In this document: piece by piece, positions 9,356 through 18,120 of the stretch
How the letters are laid out: each line of letters opens with the position of its first letter
Position numbering within the stretch: the first letter of the stretch is position 1
Origin: Planctellipticum variicoloris
GTDB taxonomy: Bacteria > Planctomycetota > Planctomycetia > Planctomycetales > Planctomycetaceae
DNA: 64,000 nucleotides
NCBI RefSeq assembly: GCF_030622045.1
Contig: NZ_CP130886.1
Coordinates: 4,720,001-4,784,000, forward strand
Reading direction: 5' to 3'
Made by a program: the position numbers and the translations under genes
Notes under the pieces: generated by a model
Databases searched by the model: none
The model's input: the letters and a program-made list of their open reading frames with translations, nothing else
What the model was told of the DNA's origin: nothing

Positions 9356-9622
9356 ATGCACGATGCCGCTCCCCCCTCCCCGGCGGAGGAAGCTCCTTCC
9401 GCCGGCGCAGGGTACGCCATGCCCCTCTTCTGGCTGTACCTCGCCTTCTACGCCGGCTTCATGATCCTCAGCGCCTTCCGCATCGACCTGATGGGACAGC
9501 CGGTCTTCGCCGGACTGAACCTCGCCATCGTCTACGGCCTGGGTCTCATCGGCGGCGCCGTGCTGATGGCCCTGCTCTACGCCGCCCTCAGCCACGGCCC
9601 GGCACGGGGAGGCCGTCAGTGA
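9356..9622 (+). CDS. DUF485 small membrane protein, partner of an ActP-type symporter
   Basis: The product has 88 residues, starting at the ATG at 9356. After an Ala/Pro-rich N-terminus it has two membrane segments (PLFWLYLAFYAGFMILSAF and LAIVYGLGLIGGAVLMALLY), the arrangement of DUF485 proteins such as YjcH. In many bacteria yjcH is co-transcribed with the acetate permease gene actP. Here its stop overlaps the GTG start of the symporter (GTGA, 4 bp), so the two are translationally coupled. Its molecular role is not established in the family; it is thought to assist the permease. Confidence 0.88.
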   Translation: MHDAAPPSPAEEAPSAGAGYAMPLFWLYLAFYAGFMILSAFRIDLMGQPVFAGLNLAIVYGLGLIGGAVLMALLYAALSHGPARGGRQ

Positions 9623-11553
9623 TTCACGAAGCCTCCTTCACCGCGGTCGCCGTCTTCGCCGCCTTCGTCGCCCTCGTCCTCGGCCTCAGCTTCTGGCTCG
9701 GCTCCCGCAAGCAGACCGCCAGCTCCTACTTCGCCGCCCACGGCGAAATTCACTGGTTCGTCAACGGCGTCGCCTTCGCCGGAGACTACCTCTCCGCCGC
9801 GTCGTTCCTCGGCATCTGCGGGATGATCGCCTTCTACGGCTATGACGGCTTCCTGTATTCCATCGGCTATCTCGCCGGCTGGATCGTCGCCCTGTTCGTC
9901 ATCGCCGAGCCCCTCAAACGCCTCGGCAAGTACACCTTCGCCGACGCCCTCAACCACAAGTTTCAGTCCCCGGCGATCAAAGTCGCCGCCGGTCTGAGCG
10001 CGCTCGTCGTCAGCATCTTCTACCTCATTCCGCAGATGGTCGGAGCCGGCGCCCTCGTCCAGCCCCTGCTCGGCTTCTCGCACGCGATCGGCGTCCTGAC
10101 CGTCGGCGTGGTGGTGATCCTGATCGTCGTCACCGCCGGAATGGTCTCGACCACCTGGGTCCAGTTCATCAAGGGAGGCCTGCTGGTCTTTCTCTGCACC
10201 ATTCTGACCGTGATGATCCTCCAGCGCGGCTTCAGCACGCAGGACGTCGACGACCCGCTCAAGTCCGGCCCCGCCCGCCGGACGCTCGCCGAAGTCCAGA
10301 AACCGGGCGACGAAATCCTCCCCCCCACCGGGACCTGGAAAGACAAGCCCTACCTCCGCATCAAGAACGCCGAAGGCCAGCTCTCCGTCTGGCGAATTCA
10401 GAATCCCGCCGAAGGCGCCCCGACCGGCGACACAGTCGTCTGGGCCGCCCAGACCCTCACCACGCAAAACGGCCAGAAGTTCGTCAATGGACTCCCCCAG
10501 GGGACTCTCGACGGTCAGGCCGATTTCTACCCCACCGGCCACGTCCTGAGCCTCGCCGGCGACCGCAAAACGACTGGCCCCCTCGGCCCGCTCCAGTTCT
10601 TCCGCGAGCTCGACACCGCCGAGCTGATCACCTGGGGCTCCGAAAAACTCAAAGACGACGACGGGGCCGAAACCACCGTCTATTATCCCAGAATCACCCG
10701 CGGCGCGGATGTCCTCCTCCCCGGCGGCAGCCCCACCTTCTCCGGCCTCCGCAGCGGCAAGCTGATGGACAAGCTCGACTTCCTCTCGCTCATGCTCGCT
10801 CTCTTCTGCGGCACCGCCTCCCTCCCTCACATCCTGATCCGCTACTACACCGTCAAAAATCAGGCCGCGGCCCGGCTCAGCACGGTCGTCGGAATCGCCA
10901 GCATCGGCTTCTTCTACGTGCTCACGCTCTATCTCGGCCTGGGAGCGATGGCCAGCGGCGCGCTCGACGTCACCAACTCGAACATGGCCGCCCCCCTCCT
11001 GGCCCGCAGCTTCGGCGAACTGCCCTTCGCCGTAATCTCCGCCGTCGCCTTCACGACGGTGCTCGGCACTGTCAGCGGACTGATCATGGCCGCCAGCGGC
11101 GCCGTCGCCCACGACCTGCTCGAACACGGCTTCGGCTGGAAGTTCAACGACCACGAAAAAGTCCGCTGCGGCAAGATCGCCGCGGTCGTCGTCGGCGTGC
11201 TGGCGATGATCCTCGGCATCCTCTTCAAGAACTTCAACGTCACCTTCCTGGTCGGCTGGGCCTTCAACATCGCCGCCTCGGCGAACCTGCCCGCCCTGAT
11301 CATGCTGCTGTTCTGGAAGGGGACCACTCGCCAGGGCATCACGACGGCCATCCTGTTCGGGATGGCCTCCTCGCTGGGCTGGGTCATGCTCAGCGCCCAG
11401 GCTTTCAAAGATCTCTACGGCTACACCGCCGCCGAAGCCGCCCTCGCCGCCCCCGTCCCCTTCAGCCAGCCCGGCCTGGTGACCATTCCGCTGGGCTTCG
11501 TGGTGCTGGTCGTGGTCTCCCTCCTGACCCGCCCCCCCGTCGTTTCAAAGTAG
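9619..11553 (+). CDS. actP: cation/acetate symporter ActP-like (sodium:solute symporter family)
   Basis: This 644-residue inner-membrane transporter belongs to the SSS family and most resembles acetate permease: 'SSYFAAHGEIHWFVNGVAFAGDYLSAASFLGICGMIA' near the N-terminus, 'FADALNHKFQSPAIKVAAG', and the late block 'LPHILIRYYTVKNQAAAR'. It starts with GTG overlapping the DUF485 gene, as in yjcH-actP operons, and would import acetate or other short monocarboxylates with Na+. An extended soluble loop of about 165 residues lies near 215-380 (DDPLKSGPARRTLAEVQKPG onward to GKLMDKLDF), longer than in E. coli ActP (549 residues) and explaining the extra length. I have not tested the substrate; other monocarboxylates are possible. 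Confidence 0.9.
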   Translation: MIHEASFTAVAVFAAFVALVLGLSFWLGSRKQTASSYFAAHGEIHWFVNGVAFAGDYLSAASFLGICGMIAFYGYDGFLYSIGYLAGWIVALFVIAEPLKRLGKYTFADALNHKFQSPAIKVAAGLSALVVSIFYLIPQMVGAGALVQPLLGFSHAIGVLTVGVVVILIVVTAGMVSTTWVQFIKGGLLVFLCTILTVMILQRGFSTQDVDDPLKSGPARRTLAEVQKPGDEILPPTGTWKDKPYLRIKNAEGQLSVWRIQNPAEGAPTGDTVVWAAQTLTTQNGQKFVNGLPQGTLDGQADFYPTGHVLSLAGDRKTTGPLGPLQFFRELDTAELITWGSEKLKDDDGAETTVYYPRITRGADVLLPGGSPTFSGLRSGKLMDKLDFLSLMLALFCGTASLPHILIRYYTVKNQAAARLSTVVGIASIGFFYVLTLYLGLGAMASGALDVTNSNMAAPLLARSFGELPFAVISAVAFTTVLGTVSGLIMAASGAVAHDLLEHGFGWKFNDHEKVRCGKIAAVVVGVLAMILGILFKNFNVTFLVGWAFNIAASANLPALIMLLFWKGTTRQGITTAILFGMASSLGWVMLSAQAFKDLYGYTAAEAALAAPVPFSQPGLVTIPLGFVVLVVVSLLTRPPVVSK

Positions 11554-11629
11554 GGTGACGTCGAGTCTTCGAGGCTCACCTCTGCCATACGGAACTCGGA
11601 GAAAATCACCCGACATTCGACGCAGCCTG

Positions 11630-11670
11630 AACCTGGAATTCACCGACGGGGGCATCGCCCCCCACAGGTT
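11630..11670 (+). terminator. stem-loop downstream of the symporter gene, possible terminator
   Basis: An outer AACCTG/CAGGTT pair encloses a GGGGG/CCCCC stem about 77 nt after the symporter stop. There is no T-run, so it may be a transcript-end stabiliser or a Rho-dependent context. The remaining spacer to 11973 shows no gene. Confidence 0.4.
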
Positions 11671-11973
11671 CCCTTCAGCGCCTCGCCGGCCATCACGCCC
11701 CGAAGACCGCCCCCAGTCCCAACCGAATTTTCCCGAAACGACAGACTTCCCCGGAGAGAAGAACCTGCCGCAGCGGTGCAATTCTGCGTTGGGAATTCCC
11801 CGCGTTGTCCGAGAACGCCCGTCGCAGAATGCGACGTTGCCACTTCGCACGAAGGCCGCCAGCGCAGAAACTCGCGCCCGGTCCCCCCAGGCGCGAGTCT
11901 CGACAACGTCCCCACTGCTCTCGCGCCAGAACGCGAAAGCTCGCTCTCTCCGCTCAGACGGACGGCCGTGCGA

Positions 11974-12315
11974 CTAATTGTTCGGCGTCGGACTCGGCTC
12001 GGGAGCCTCCGCAGGCGGCGCGGGTGGCACCGGAGCAGTTCCGTCCGCCGGCGCCGGGGCGGAAGCCCCCTCGAACGCCCCCTGCGGCGCATACCCGGAC
12101 GACTGCTGGTACGGTTGCCCATCCGTCGTCTGCACCGGACAGGCATAGCCCGTCGTCGCGGCGGTCCCGGCGTAGCCGCCATTGGAGTAATGGCCTGTCG
12201 TGTAACCGCCGCGACAGCAACGGCGAGCGCGTCGCCAGCCCGCCTCCGAGTCCTCGGGAACGGCGATCAGCGCCAGAGCCAACCCAGCCAGACAAGCGGT
12301 TCGGATTCCAGACAT
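11974..12315 (-). CDS. small secreted protein, Tyr/Gly-rich with proline-rich tail, unknown function
   Basis: The product has 113 residues. The ATG at 12315 is favoured because AAGGAG lies 6 nt upstream. It opens MSGIRTACLAGLALALIAVP, a signal peptide probably cleaved after SEAG. The mature part has a basic double-cysteine stretch (WRRARRCCRGG), then a Gly/Tyr/Thr-rich segment (TTGHYSNGGYAGTAATTGYA) and a proline/alanine-rich low-complexity tail ending TPNN. No known domain is visible. Planctomycetes carry many such small secreted proteins; an envelope or matrix role is a guess. It is flanked by convergent and divergent empty spacers and is probably monocistronic. Confidence 0.65.
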   Translation of the reverse strand: MSGIRTACLAGLALALIAVPEDSEAGWRRARRCCRGGYTTGHYSNGGYAGTAATTGYACPVQTTDGQPYQQSSGYAPQGAFEGASAPAPADGTAPVPPAPPAEAPEPSPTPNN

Positions 12316-12621
12316 CTCCATCTCCTTCAAATCGGCCTGGCCCGCAGGCAAGCAGCGACGTCACCGGCTGCGCCACGCGCAGGGGCGTCGCTGCGAGTGA
12401 CGAGGTAAGCAACCGACGTGCCAGTCAGACTCCGCCATCCGCAAGCCTCCCCTGCACAAAGACCCCGCCAGTCCTGATCTCTCCGGCAGCAGACTGTCGC
12501 GTCTCACACCCGATCGGTCACATCTCGACCAGCCTGTCCGACAATGATCGACAGATCCGGACATGAAGGATTTCGCATGAGTGACCCGGTTTCGACGGCT
12601 CCGACCTTACGGAGTCGACAA

Positions 12622-14061
12622 CTACTTCCGCAGGCTCCAATAGACCTTCCCCCCGTCGTTCGCCGGGTCCATCCGCTGACGGGGCGGGGCCGAGTCGTGC
12701 TTGAGCAACCCGCCAATGTCGTACAGCAGCGGCTCCGCCGCGGCAAAATAGCCGTGCCCCAGCAGCTCCACGTTAAAATTCGGCACCGCGATCGTGTCGA
12801 CGCCGTCGGCGATCGTATACGGCTGGAAATACCCCGCCCGCGGCGCATCGTGCAGGACCGACGACGCAAAGACCGCTTTGTCCCCGTCCGAACAGTACAG
12901 CGTCGTTCGGGCGCCGAACGCGCGATACACGTGCGCCAGATCGAGAAACACATCCCGATCCACGTCGGGCGCCGCCAGAATGATCTGCCCGAACTTCACC
13001 TTTCCGCGCGACTGCGCGTCCCCGGCAATCCGCTGCAGAGCCCGCAGCAACCCCCGGTTCCCCATGCTGTGCGCAATCACGTGGACCGTCTCCGCCCCGC
13101 ATTTCGCCGTGAAGTCGATCAGGAAGTTCGCAATCGCCTGCTCGCTCGCCTCGATCGTCGCTTCATCCGCGGCGTACGCCCGAACCTTCCCCTGCGACGG
13201 CCAACTGAAAAACGCCGTCGCTCCGGGAACCCCCAGGTCATACCCGATCTGCGCCGCCCGGATCGCCGCCTCGTCGAACTCGACGTTGAATCCGTGCAGA
13301 AACACCACCGCCTGCGGCTTCGCCCCGCTCGCCCGCGCCTCCTGCATGACCGCCTGCAGACCCGCATAAAACTTGTCGGCCGGCTGCCGCTCGATCCCCA
13401 CCACCTTCAAAGCGTCGTCTTCAAAGTTCAGCCGCCACAGCTTCTGCCAGAACGACGAGGCCACTTCCCCATACCGATGTCCCTTCGGCACGTGCACCCA
13501 CATCTGACCCAGCGTCGTTTCCACGCTCCGCTCGTAGCCGAACGACTTGCCCCCCGCCAGCGGTTTCCGATTCGTCCCGAACCACACGGGAAAGTCCACC
13601 CCCGTCGCCGTCCCCCGCGACCCCGCCCCCACCACCTGCGGTCCAAAGCCATAACCGGATTCGAACGGATATTGCTGTTGCTGCTGTTGCTGCTGCTGCC
13701 CGGACGACGGCCACGACCGAGGAATCTCTTGCTGCTGCTGTTGCTGTTGCTGCTGCTGTCCAGGCGGAGGCCACGACCGGGAGATGTCTTGCTGTTGCTG
13801 TTGCTGCTGTTGTCTCTGCTGCAGCTCCTGCAAAGCCCGCTGCTCCCGCTCCTGTCGCAATCGCCGCCCCTCGTTCTCGTCCAGATCCGCCAGCAGGACA
13901 TTCACTTCCTGCTCGATCCGATCCCCCGCGGCGTCCTTCGCCGCCAGCCGCTGCAGAATCCACTGCCGCACCTCCATCGCCCGCGCCCGATCCCCGGCGG
14001 CGACGGCCGCTTTGAGTTCCGCCAGCAGCGCATGCAACGTCGTCTCATCGCTCTCAGTCAT
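12622..14061 (-). CDS. alpha/beta hydrolase of the DUF900 (COG4782) type with N-terminal polyglutamine tracts
   Basis: The product has 479 residues. The ATG at 14061 has GGAGG 5 nt upstream; an in-frame upstream start at 14100 lacks one. The N-terminal ~75 residues are helical and charged. Then come three Gln runs of 8, 10 and 9 residues, separated by repeated 'SRSWPPPG' and 'PRSWPSSG' linkers. The C-terminal hydrolase begins at 'VDFPVWFGTNRKP' and shows 'VVFLHGFNVEFDEAAIRAAQ' (oxyanion region), the nucleophile elbow 'VIAHSMGNRG', 'LAAPDVDRDVF' (likely acid region) and a late His in 'LLGHGYF'. DUF900 hydrolases are esterase- or lipase-like; the substrate is unknown. There is no signal peptide, so it is probably cytoplasmic. 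The polyQ linker is unusual in bacteria and is reported separately. Confidence 0.88.
   Translation of the reverse strand: MTESDETTLHALLAELKAAVAAGDRARAMEVRQWILQRLAAKDAAGDRIEQEVNVLLADLDENEGRRLRQEREQRALQELQQRQQQQQQQQDISRSWPPPGQQQQQQQQQQEIPRSWPSSGQQQQQQQQQYPFESGYGFGPQVVGAGSRGTATGVDFPVWFGTNRKPLAGGKSFGYERSVETTLGQMWVHVPKGHRYGEVASSFWQKLWRLNFEDDALKVVGIERQPADKFYAGLQAVMQEARASGAKPQAVVFLHGFNVEFDEAAIRAAQIGYDLGVPGATAFFSWPSQGKVRAYAADEATIEASEQAIANFLIDFTAKCGAETVHVIAHSMGNRGLLRALQRIAGDAQSRGKVKFGQIILAAPDVDRDVFLDLAHVYRAFGARTTLYCSDGDKAVFASSVLHDAPRAGYFQPYTIADGVDTIAVPNFNVELLGHGYFAAAEPLLYDIGGLLKHDSAPPRQRMDPANDGGKVYWSLRK
13669..13818 (-). repeat. three CAG/CAA microsatellite blocks encoding polyglutamine
   Basis: On the coding (minus) strand, three runs of mixed CAG and CAA codons (8, 10 and 9 codons) are separated by two similar ~27-33 bp linkers. 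Both the Gln runs and the linkers are repeated, so the segment looks like a tandem duplication of a 'linker plus polyQ' unit that can change length. Confidence 0.85.
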
Positions 14062-14401
14062 GGTCGCCTCCACAGGACCGGCAGGTCCGGCCGATTCCAT
14101 TGCTGCGCATCGAAAGCCTCAGCGCCCCCCGCCAGGCCCCTGCGTGTGCAGTGCACCATTGTCCCGCTAACAATGCTCTCCCCGCAACCCCTGAAAACTC
14201 GGACCGGCATGACGCCGCAGCAGTTCATCGCCAGAGGGAAGCCGGTCGCGCTCACGGAGCATTCTGCCGGTCAGCCGCATTCTCTGGACCGCTCCAACCT
14301 GCTCGGGCCGCCGAAGCCCTGCGGCCCATCGAGCCGGTTTTCACCGCCGCCGCCAGCCAGTACACTCGGCACGCTCGATCACCACTGGAGGTTCGCCCGC
14401 T

Positions 14402-15293
14402 GTGCCGGCCGAAATCCGTCCCCTCTTCCGCCCCGACGCCATCCGCCCGCATCACACCGCCTTCGTCCTGCCGCCCCACGCCGAGGCCGACCGGGCCAAG
14501 CTGCAGCACTGGCGGAAGCTGATCGAATCCGGCAAGGCCGATCAGCTCAACGAAACGAAACTCCTTCCCGATTTTCTGACCGACATTTTCGGCGAACTGC
14601 TGGGCTACACCGGCCCCGCGAGCGGCGGCGACCGCTACACGATTTCCCGCGAGGAGAACGTGGCCGTCGATGGCAAAGTCGCCGACGCCGTCCTGGGCGA
14701 CTTCACCCCCGCTGGCCAGCGGTTCGTCGTCGCCGTCGAAGGCAAAGGCACGAAGGACCCGCTCGACCGCCCGTTTGCCGGCCGGAAGAAGTCCGCCGTC
14801 GACCAGGCCCTCGGCTACGCGGTCAATCTGAAATGCGACTGGTACATCGTCACGTCGATGCGACAGACCCGCCTCTATCACAAGGGGGCCGACCAGTCGA
14901 CCTACGAAGTCTTCAACACCGTCGACCTGGCGACCGACGAGCACCAGCTCCGCAAGTTCGTGTTCCTGCTGGGAGCCGAGCGGGTCGTGAACGCCGGGGG
15001 CTTCTGCCATCTGCCCGAGCTGCTCAAATCGTCCGAGAAGATCGGCCGCGAACTCATGGGCACGTGTTACGAAAGTCCGCGGAAAGAAGAATCCTCTCAG
15101 CGCCGCTGGTCCGAAGGCTCTTCGCGACGAATACGACCGGACCATCGAACCCGTCCGCCAACGGGCCGCCGAGGCCGCCGGGCTCGAACGCCAGATCAGC
15201 GACGCCGTCAACGAAGCCTACGGCCTGACGCCCGAGGAAATCGCCCTGATGTGGGAGACTGCACCGCCACGCATGCCGCTCGCCAGACCGTGA
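14402..15293 (+). pseudogene. remnant of a large Eco57I-like restriction-modification protein: N-terminal end joined to C-terminal tail
   Basis: From the GTG at 14402, about 220 residues match the N-terminal nuclease-like part of single-chain restriction/methylase proteins (usually over 1000 residues): 'LLPDFLTDIFGELLGY', 'ENVAVDGKVADAVLGDF', 'VVAVEGKGTKDPLDRPFAGR' (an E-x-K nuclease signature) and 'QALGYAVNLKCDWYIVTSM'. After 'GRELMGTCYE' near 15070 this frame turns to Arg-rich nonsense. In the +1 frame, from about 15063 to the TGA at 15291-15293, one reads 'ALRDEYDRTIEPVRQRAA', 'ERQISDAVNEAYGLTPEEI' and 'LMWETAPPRMPL', the usual C-terminal tail of such proteins. The whole methyltransferase and target-recognition core is missing. 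I read this as an internal deletion plus frameshift. The relative is identified from memory of the family; the break is visible directly. Confidence 0.75.
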
Positions 15294-15299
15294 AGCCCC

Positions 15300-15592
15300 A
15301 CCTCTTTCAGCCCCAACGGGGCGACAGGCTGTAGCCACGGGTGGAGCGGCGGACGGCGCAGCCGACCGACGCGCAACCCGTGGAGCACGTGCCCCACCCA
15401 ACCTCCTGAGCCCCAACGGGGCGACAGAACCTTCCCCGCGCCTGCGACGTCGATCGGAATCTCTGTCGCCCCTCCGAGGCTCGGTCTCGCGCGTACCGCC
15501 TGAATCCCACGGGTTCCACTCCGCCCGCCTGACGGCGGTCTCCGTTTCACCCGTGGCTACAACCTGTCGCCCCTTCGGGGCTGGGAATCCTT
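15300..15592. repeat. REP-type palindromic repeat cluster, left of RAYT copy 1
   Basis: Direct unit at about 15303-15392: AGCCCCAACGGGGCGACAGG, then GCCACGGGTGGAGCGGCGGA, then GCAACCCGTGG. A half unit (GAGCCCCAACGGGGCGACAG) lies at about 15408, and an inverted unit (CCACGGGTTCCACTCC ... ACCCGTGGCTACAACCTGTC) at about 15508-15590. Each full unit can fold on itself through CCACGGGT/ACCCGTGG and inner arms. The units flank a Y1 transposase gene on both sides, as REP/REPIN sequences flank RAYT genes. Confidence 0.85.
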
Positions 15593-15750
15593 TTCCGCAA
15601 CCCGTGCGTCATGTGTTCCGATGCGGAATGGAAATCTGACTTGAAGACCTCTCCTGTATACAATTCTGTGTATATCGTATCTTCTGAATATTCTCGCGGC
15701 CTGTTTGTCGCGTCGTGGTCCGCATTTTTTCAGAGGCGAATGGAATTCTG

Positions 15751-16203
15751 ATGTCCGGCACGTATTCGCAACTGCTGCTGCACGCAGTTTTCAGTACGAA
15801 ACACCGCGAACCCTGGCTTACCGACGAAATTGTTCGAAGGCTCTATCCGTACATGGCGGGCGTCATTCAGGCCGAGAGGGGCATCCTGTACGACATCGGC
15901 GGCATTGAAGATCACGTCCATTTGTACTTCCGCTGGCGGACCGACGACTCAATCGCCAATCTGCTTCGCACCGTGAAGGCCAATTCGTCCGGCTGGATTC
16001 ACAAGAACTGGCCCGCACTTCGGACCTTCGCGTGGCAGGAAGGCTACGGCGTTTTCTCGGTGAGCAAATCGCAGGAGCAAGCCGTCAAGTCGTACATCGC
16101 CAGGCAGCATGAGCATCACCAGCAGACAGACTTCCAATCGGAGTTCCTGAAAATGCTTCGTGCTCACGACGTGGAATTCGACGAACGTTACGTCTTTGAC
16201 TGA
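15751..16203 (+). mobile_element. REP-associated tyrosine transposase (RAYT, IS200-like Y1 family), copy 1
   Basis: The product has 150 residues. The HUH signature is 'IGGIEDHVHLYFRW' (His-x-His), and the catalytic tyrosine is probably in 'AVKSYIARQHEHH'. 'WQEGYGVFSVSKSQ' is typical of the Y1_Tnp family. These single-stranded nucleases cut REP hairpins. Palindromic repeats lie immediately left (15300-15592) and right (16213-16350), so this is a RAYT with its substrates. Upstream DNA is AT-rich (TGTATACAATTCTGTGTATA near 15656), likely the promoter. The second copy at 24070-24522 on the other strand is about three-quarters identical in protein sequence. Both frames are intact, suggesting selection for function or recent spread. 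Confidence 0.92.
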
Positions 16204-16212
16204 CGTCGCTCA

Positions 16213-16350
16213 CGCCCCACATCTTCAACCCCAACGGGGCGACAGGCTGTAGCCACGGGTGGAGCGGCGGACGGCGCAGCCGACCGACGCACAACCCGTG
16301 GAACACGTGCCCCCCGAACCTCCTGAGCCCCGGAGGGGCGACAGAACCTT
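16213..16350. repeat. REP-type palindromic repeat unit, right of RAYT copy 1
   Basis: ACCCCAACGGGGCGACAGGC, GCCACGGGTGGAGCGGCGGA and ACAACCCGTGGAACACGTG repeat the 15303-15392 unit almost exactly. A second half unit (GAGCCCCGGAGGGGCGACAG) follows near 16325. It starts 10 bp after the transposase stop. Confidence 0.85.
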
Positions 16351-16363
16351 TCCCGACGCCCCG

Positions 16364-16585
16364 CTACTCCGCCTCCGAGTCTGACACCGTTTCCGGCGAC
16401 GTGACCCAGTTCAGGATCACGGGGTAGTCCGCACGGTCATAGCTCACCACGTGAGCGTGCCGGCGACCGTGCGCCCGACGGTGCTTCTCCTGGTCTTCGT
16501 TTTCCTCCGCACAGACCGGCGTCACCGCGCTCAGCACCATCAGGTGCGCCATACCGACCCCGAACAGGCTTCGCAAAGAATTCAT
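16364..16585 (-). CDS. small secreted histidine-rich protein, unknown function
   Basis: The product has 73 residues from the ATG at 16585. It opens MNSLRSLFGVGMAHLMVLSA with a signal peptide, cleaved probably after VCA. The mature part is short and charged, with a His/Arg cluster (KHRRAHGRRHAHV) and an acidic end (VSDSEAE). A purine-rich AAAGGG lies about 10 nt upstream of the start. The same frame is open further upstream to 16774, but that part is Arg/Ser-rich and has no start signal. The His cluster could bind a metal; nothing else supports a function. Confidence 0.5.
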   Translation of the reverse strand: MNSLRSLFGVGMAHLMVLSAVTPVCAEENEDQEKHRRAHGRRHAHVVSYDRADYPVILNWVTSPETVSDSEAE

Positions 16586-17010
16586 CGCAGACCCTTTCTT
16601 CCTCAAGCGAAACTCTGGCCGTTCCGGCGAACCGCGTTCGTCGCATTCCCGCCACTGGGAATCACAGCCCCGTCCTTGGGAATTACGGCATTTCCCTCCG
16701 ACGCTTCCAGAGGAGTTGCGGCCCCCTTTCAACAATGCCAGCGAACTGCCGGTTCGCCGCTTACGTTTCCGCAAACTCCGCTCGAACCTTTCGGGAACTT
16801 GATCCCACGGACGCGAGAGACGACCGGCTGGCAGCCCTCATGTTCCGGGTTCTATGGCACCGTCCGGGAACCAGCTCCGCGGAACTCCGCCTTGCCTCAT
16901 CGCGACCTCCAGACCGTCCCCTGCAGGCGACGCCAGACGCAAAACACACCCGTCACGGACTCGCAGCACGCCCCACAAATCCCCTCCCCCCCATCGCCGC
17001 CGAATGCGAT

Positions 17011-17272
17011 ATCCACGCCTAACCCATCTCTAAGTCGGCAGCCGGGCCGCGTGTGGCGGCCGCCGCCGCATGTGGCATCCACGCCTAACCCATCTCTAAG
17101 TCGGCAGCCGAGCCGCGTGTGGCGGCCGCCGCCGCATGCGGCATCCACGTCTAACCCATCTCTAAGTCGGCAGCCGAGCCGCGTGTGGCGGCCGCCGCCG
17201 AATGTGGCATCCACGCCCAACCCATCTCTGAGTCGGCAGCCGGGCCGCGTCAGGCGGCCACTCACGTCGGCC
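17011..17272. repeat. four tandem copies of a 66-bp repeat
   Basis: The unit begins ATCCACGCCTAACCCATCTC and continues through TAAGTCGGCAGCC and GTGTGGCGGCCGCCGCCGCA. Copies start at 17011, 17077, 17143 and 17209, exactly 66 bp apart, with only a few substitutions; the last copy diverges at its end. The period is a multiple of 3, so frames on both strands stay open through it, which explains long but unlikely open frames here. It ends about 65 bp before the sigma factor start. Confidence 0.9.
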
Positions 17273-17339
17273 CATCCGGTGTGCTACAATTCCTCTTCGT
17301 TGCTTTTGTCATGCACTTACGTTCCGATCCGGGCCGGTC

Positions 17340-18035
17340 ATGGGCGTTCCGAATCCCCCCGATGCAGCGAATTCCCGTCAGCCGGCGGACGGTCCGGGGC
17401 CGGAAATCGAGGCGCTGGTCGATCGGATCATCGCCGGGGACCGGGCCGCTCTGGCCCAGATGTTTACGATTTACCGTCCCCGGCTGTGGCGGATGGTCAA
17501 TTTCCGGCTCCATCCCAAGCTGCGGGGACGGGTCGACCCGGACGACGTTCTGCAGGATGCCTGGCTGCGGGCGGTCGATCGCATCGGACACTTCTTCGCG
17601 GACGCATCTCGCTCGCCGTTCGTCTGGTTCCGGATCGTCGTCAGTCAGACGCTGATCGAGGTCCACCGGCGGCATCTGGGGGCGGACAAGCGGAGTGCCG
17701 CCCGGGAGCTGTCGATCAACGGCCGGTGGAATGCGGAGTCGACGTCGTCGTCGCTGGCGTTTCATCTGATGGGAAACCTGACGTCGCCGAGCAGTGCGTT
17801 TGTCCGGGCGGAGACGGCGGGGCAGGTGGACGCGGTGATCCAGACGATGGACGCGATCGACCGGGAAGTGCTGGCGCTCCGGCACTTCGAGCACCTGACG
17901 AACAGCGAGACCGCGCTGGTGCTGGAGATGTCCGAGCAGGCGGCGAGCGCCCGGTACGTGCGGGCGCTGCAGAAGCTCAAGAAAATCCTGCAGGTCATGC
18001 CGGGCCTGACCCCCGACCAGTCTTCGAAGAATTGA
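17340..18035 (+). CDS. ECF-type RNA polymerase sigma factor
   Basis: The product has 231 residues. Sigma2 region: 'ALAQMFTIYRPRLWRMVNFR' and the core-binding 'VDPDDVLQDAWLRAVDRI'. Sigma4 helix-turn-helix: 'LALRHFEHLTNSETALVLEM' then 'SARYVRALQKLKKIL'. It lacks a sigma3 domain, so it is an extracytoplasmic-function type, directing RNA polymerase to a small regulon. Linkage to a Ser/Thr kinase gene 185 bp downstream on the same strand is common in Planctomycetes, where kinase partners replace membrane anti-sigma factors; no anti-sigma gene is seen here. The kinase may therefore control this sigma factor, which is inference. A strong inverted repeat separates the two genes. Confidence 0.94.
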   Translation: MGVPNPPDAANSRQPADGPGPEIEALVDRIIAGDRAALAQMFTIYRPRLWRMVNFRLHPKLRGRVDPDDVLQDAWLRAVDRIGHFFADASRSPFVWFRIVVSQTLIEVHRRHLGADKRSAARELSINGRWNAESTSSSLAFHLMGNLTSPSSAFVRAETAGQVDAVIQTMDAIDREVLALRHFEHLTNSETALVLEMSEQAASARYVRALQKLKKILQVMPGLTPDQSSKN

Positions 18036-18120
18036 CCGCTGAAAAGGAAGTTGTTCCGCCGCCGGGATGCCGAGGACGCGGAACCAGTGAAGAAGCTCAA
18101 GTGTCGAAGGGCGAAGTCCC

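Noticed and set aside
12544-15228. 894-residue open frame on the plus strand
   Set aside because: It is antisense to the polyQ hydrolase (its polyLeu runs are the reverse of the CAG/CAA tracts) and then runs out of frame through the restriction-gene remnant; no domain or start signal.
17011-17272. CRISPR-like array of 66-bp units
   Set aside because: The whole 66-bp unit is conserved between copies, so there are no variable spacers; it is an ordinary tandem duplication.
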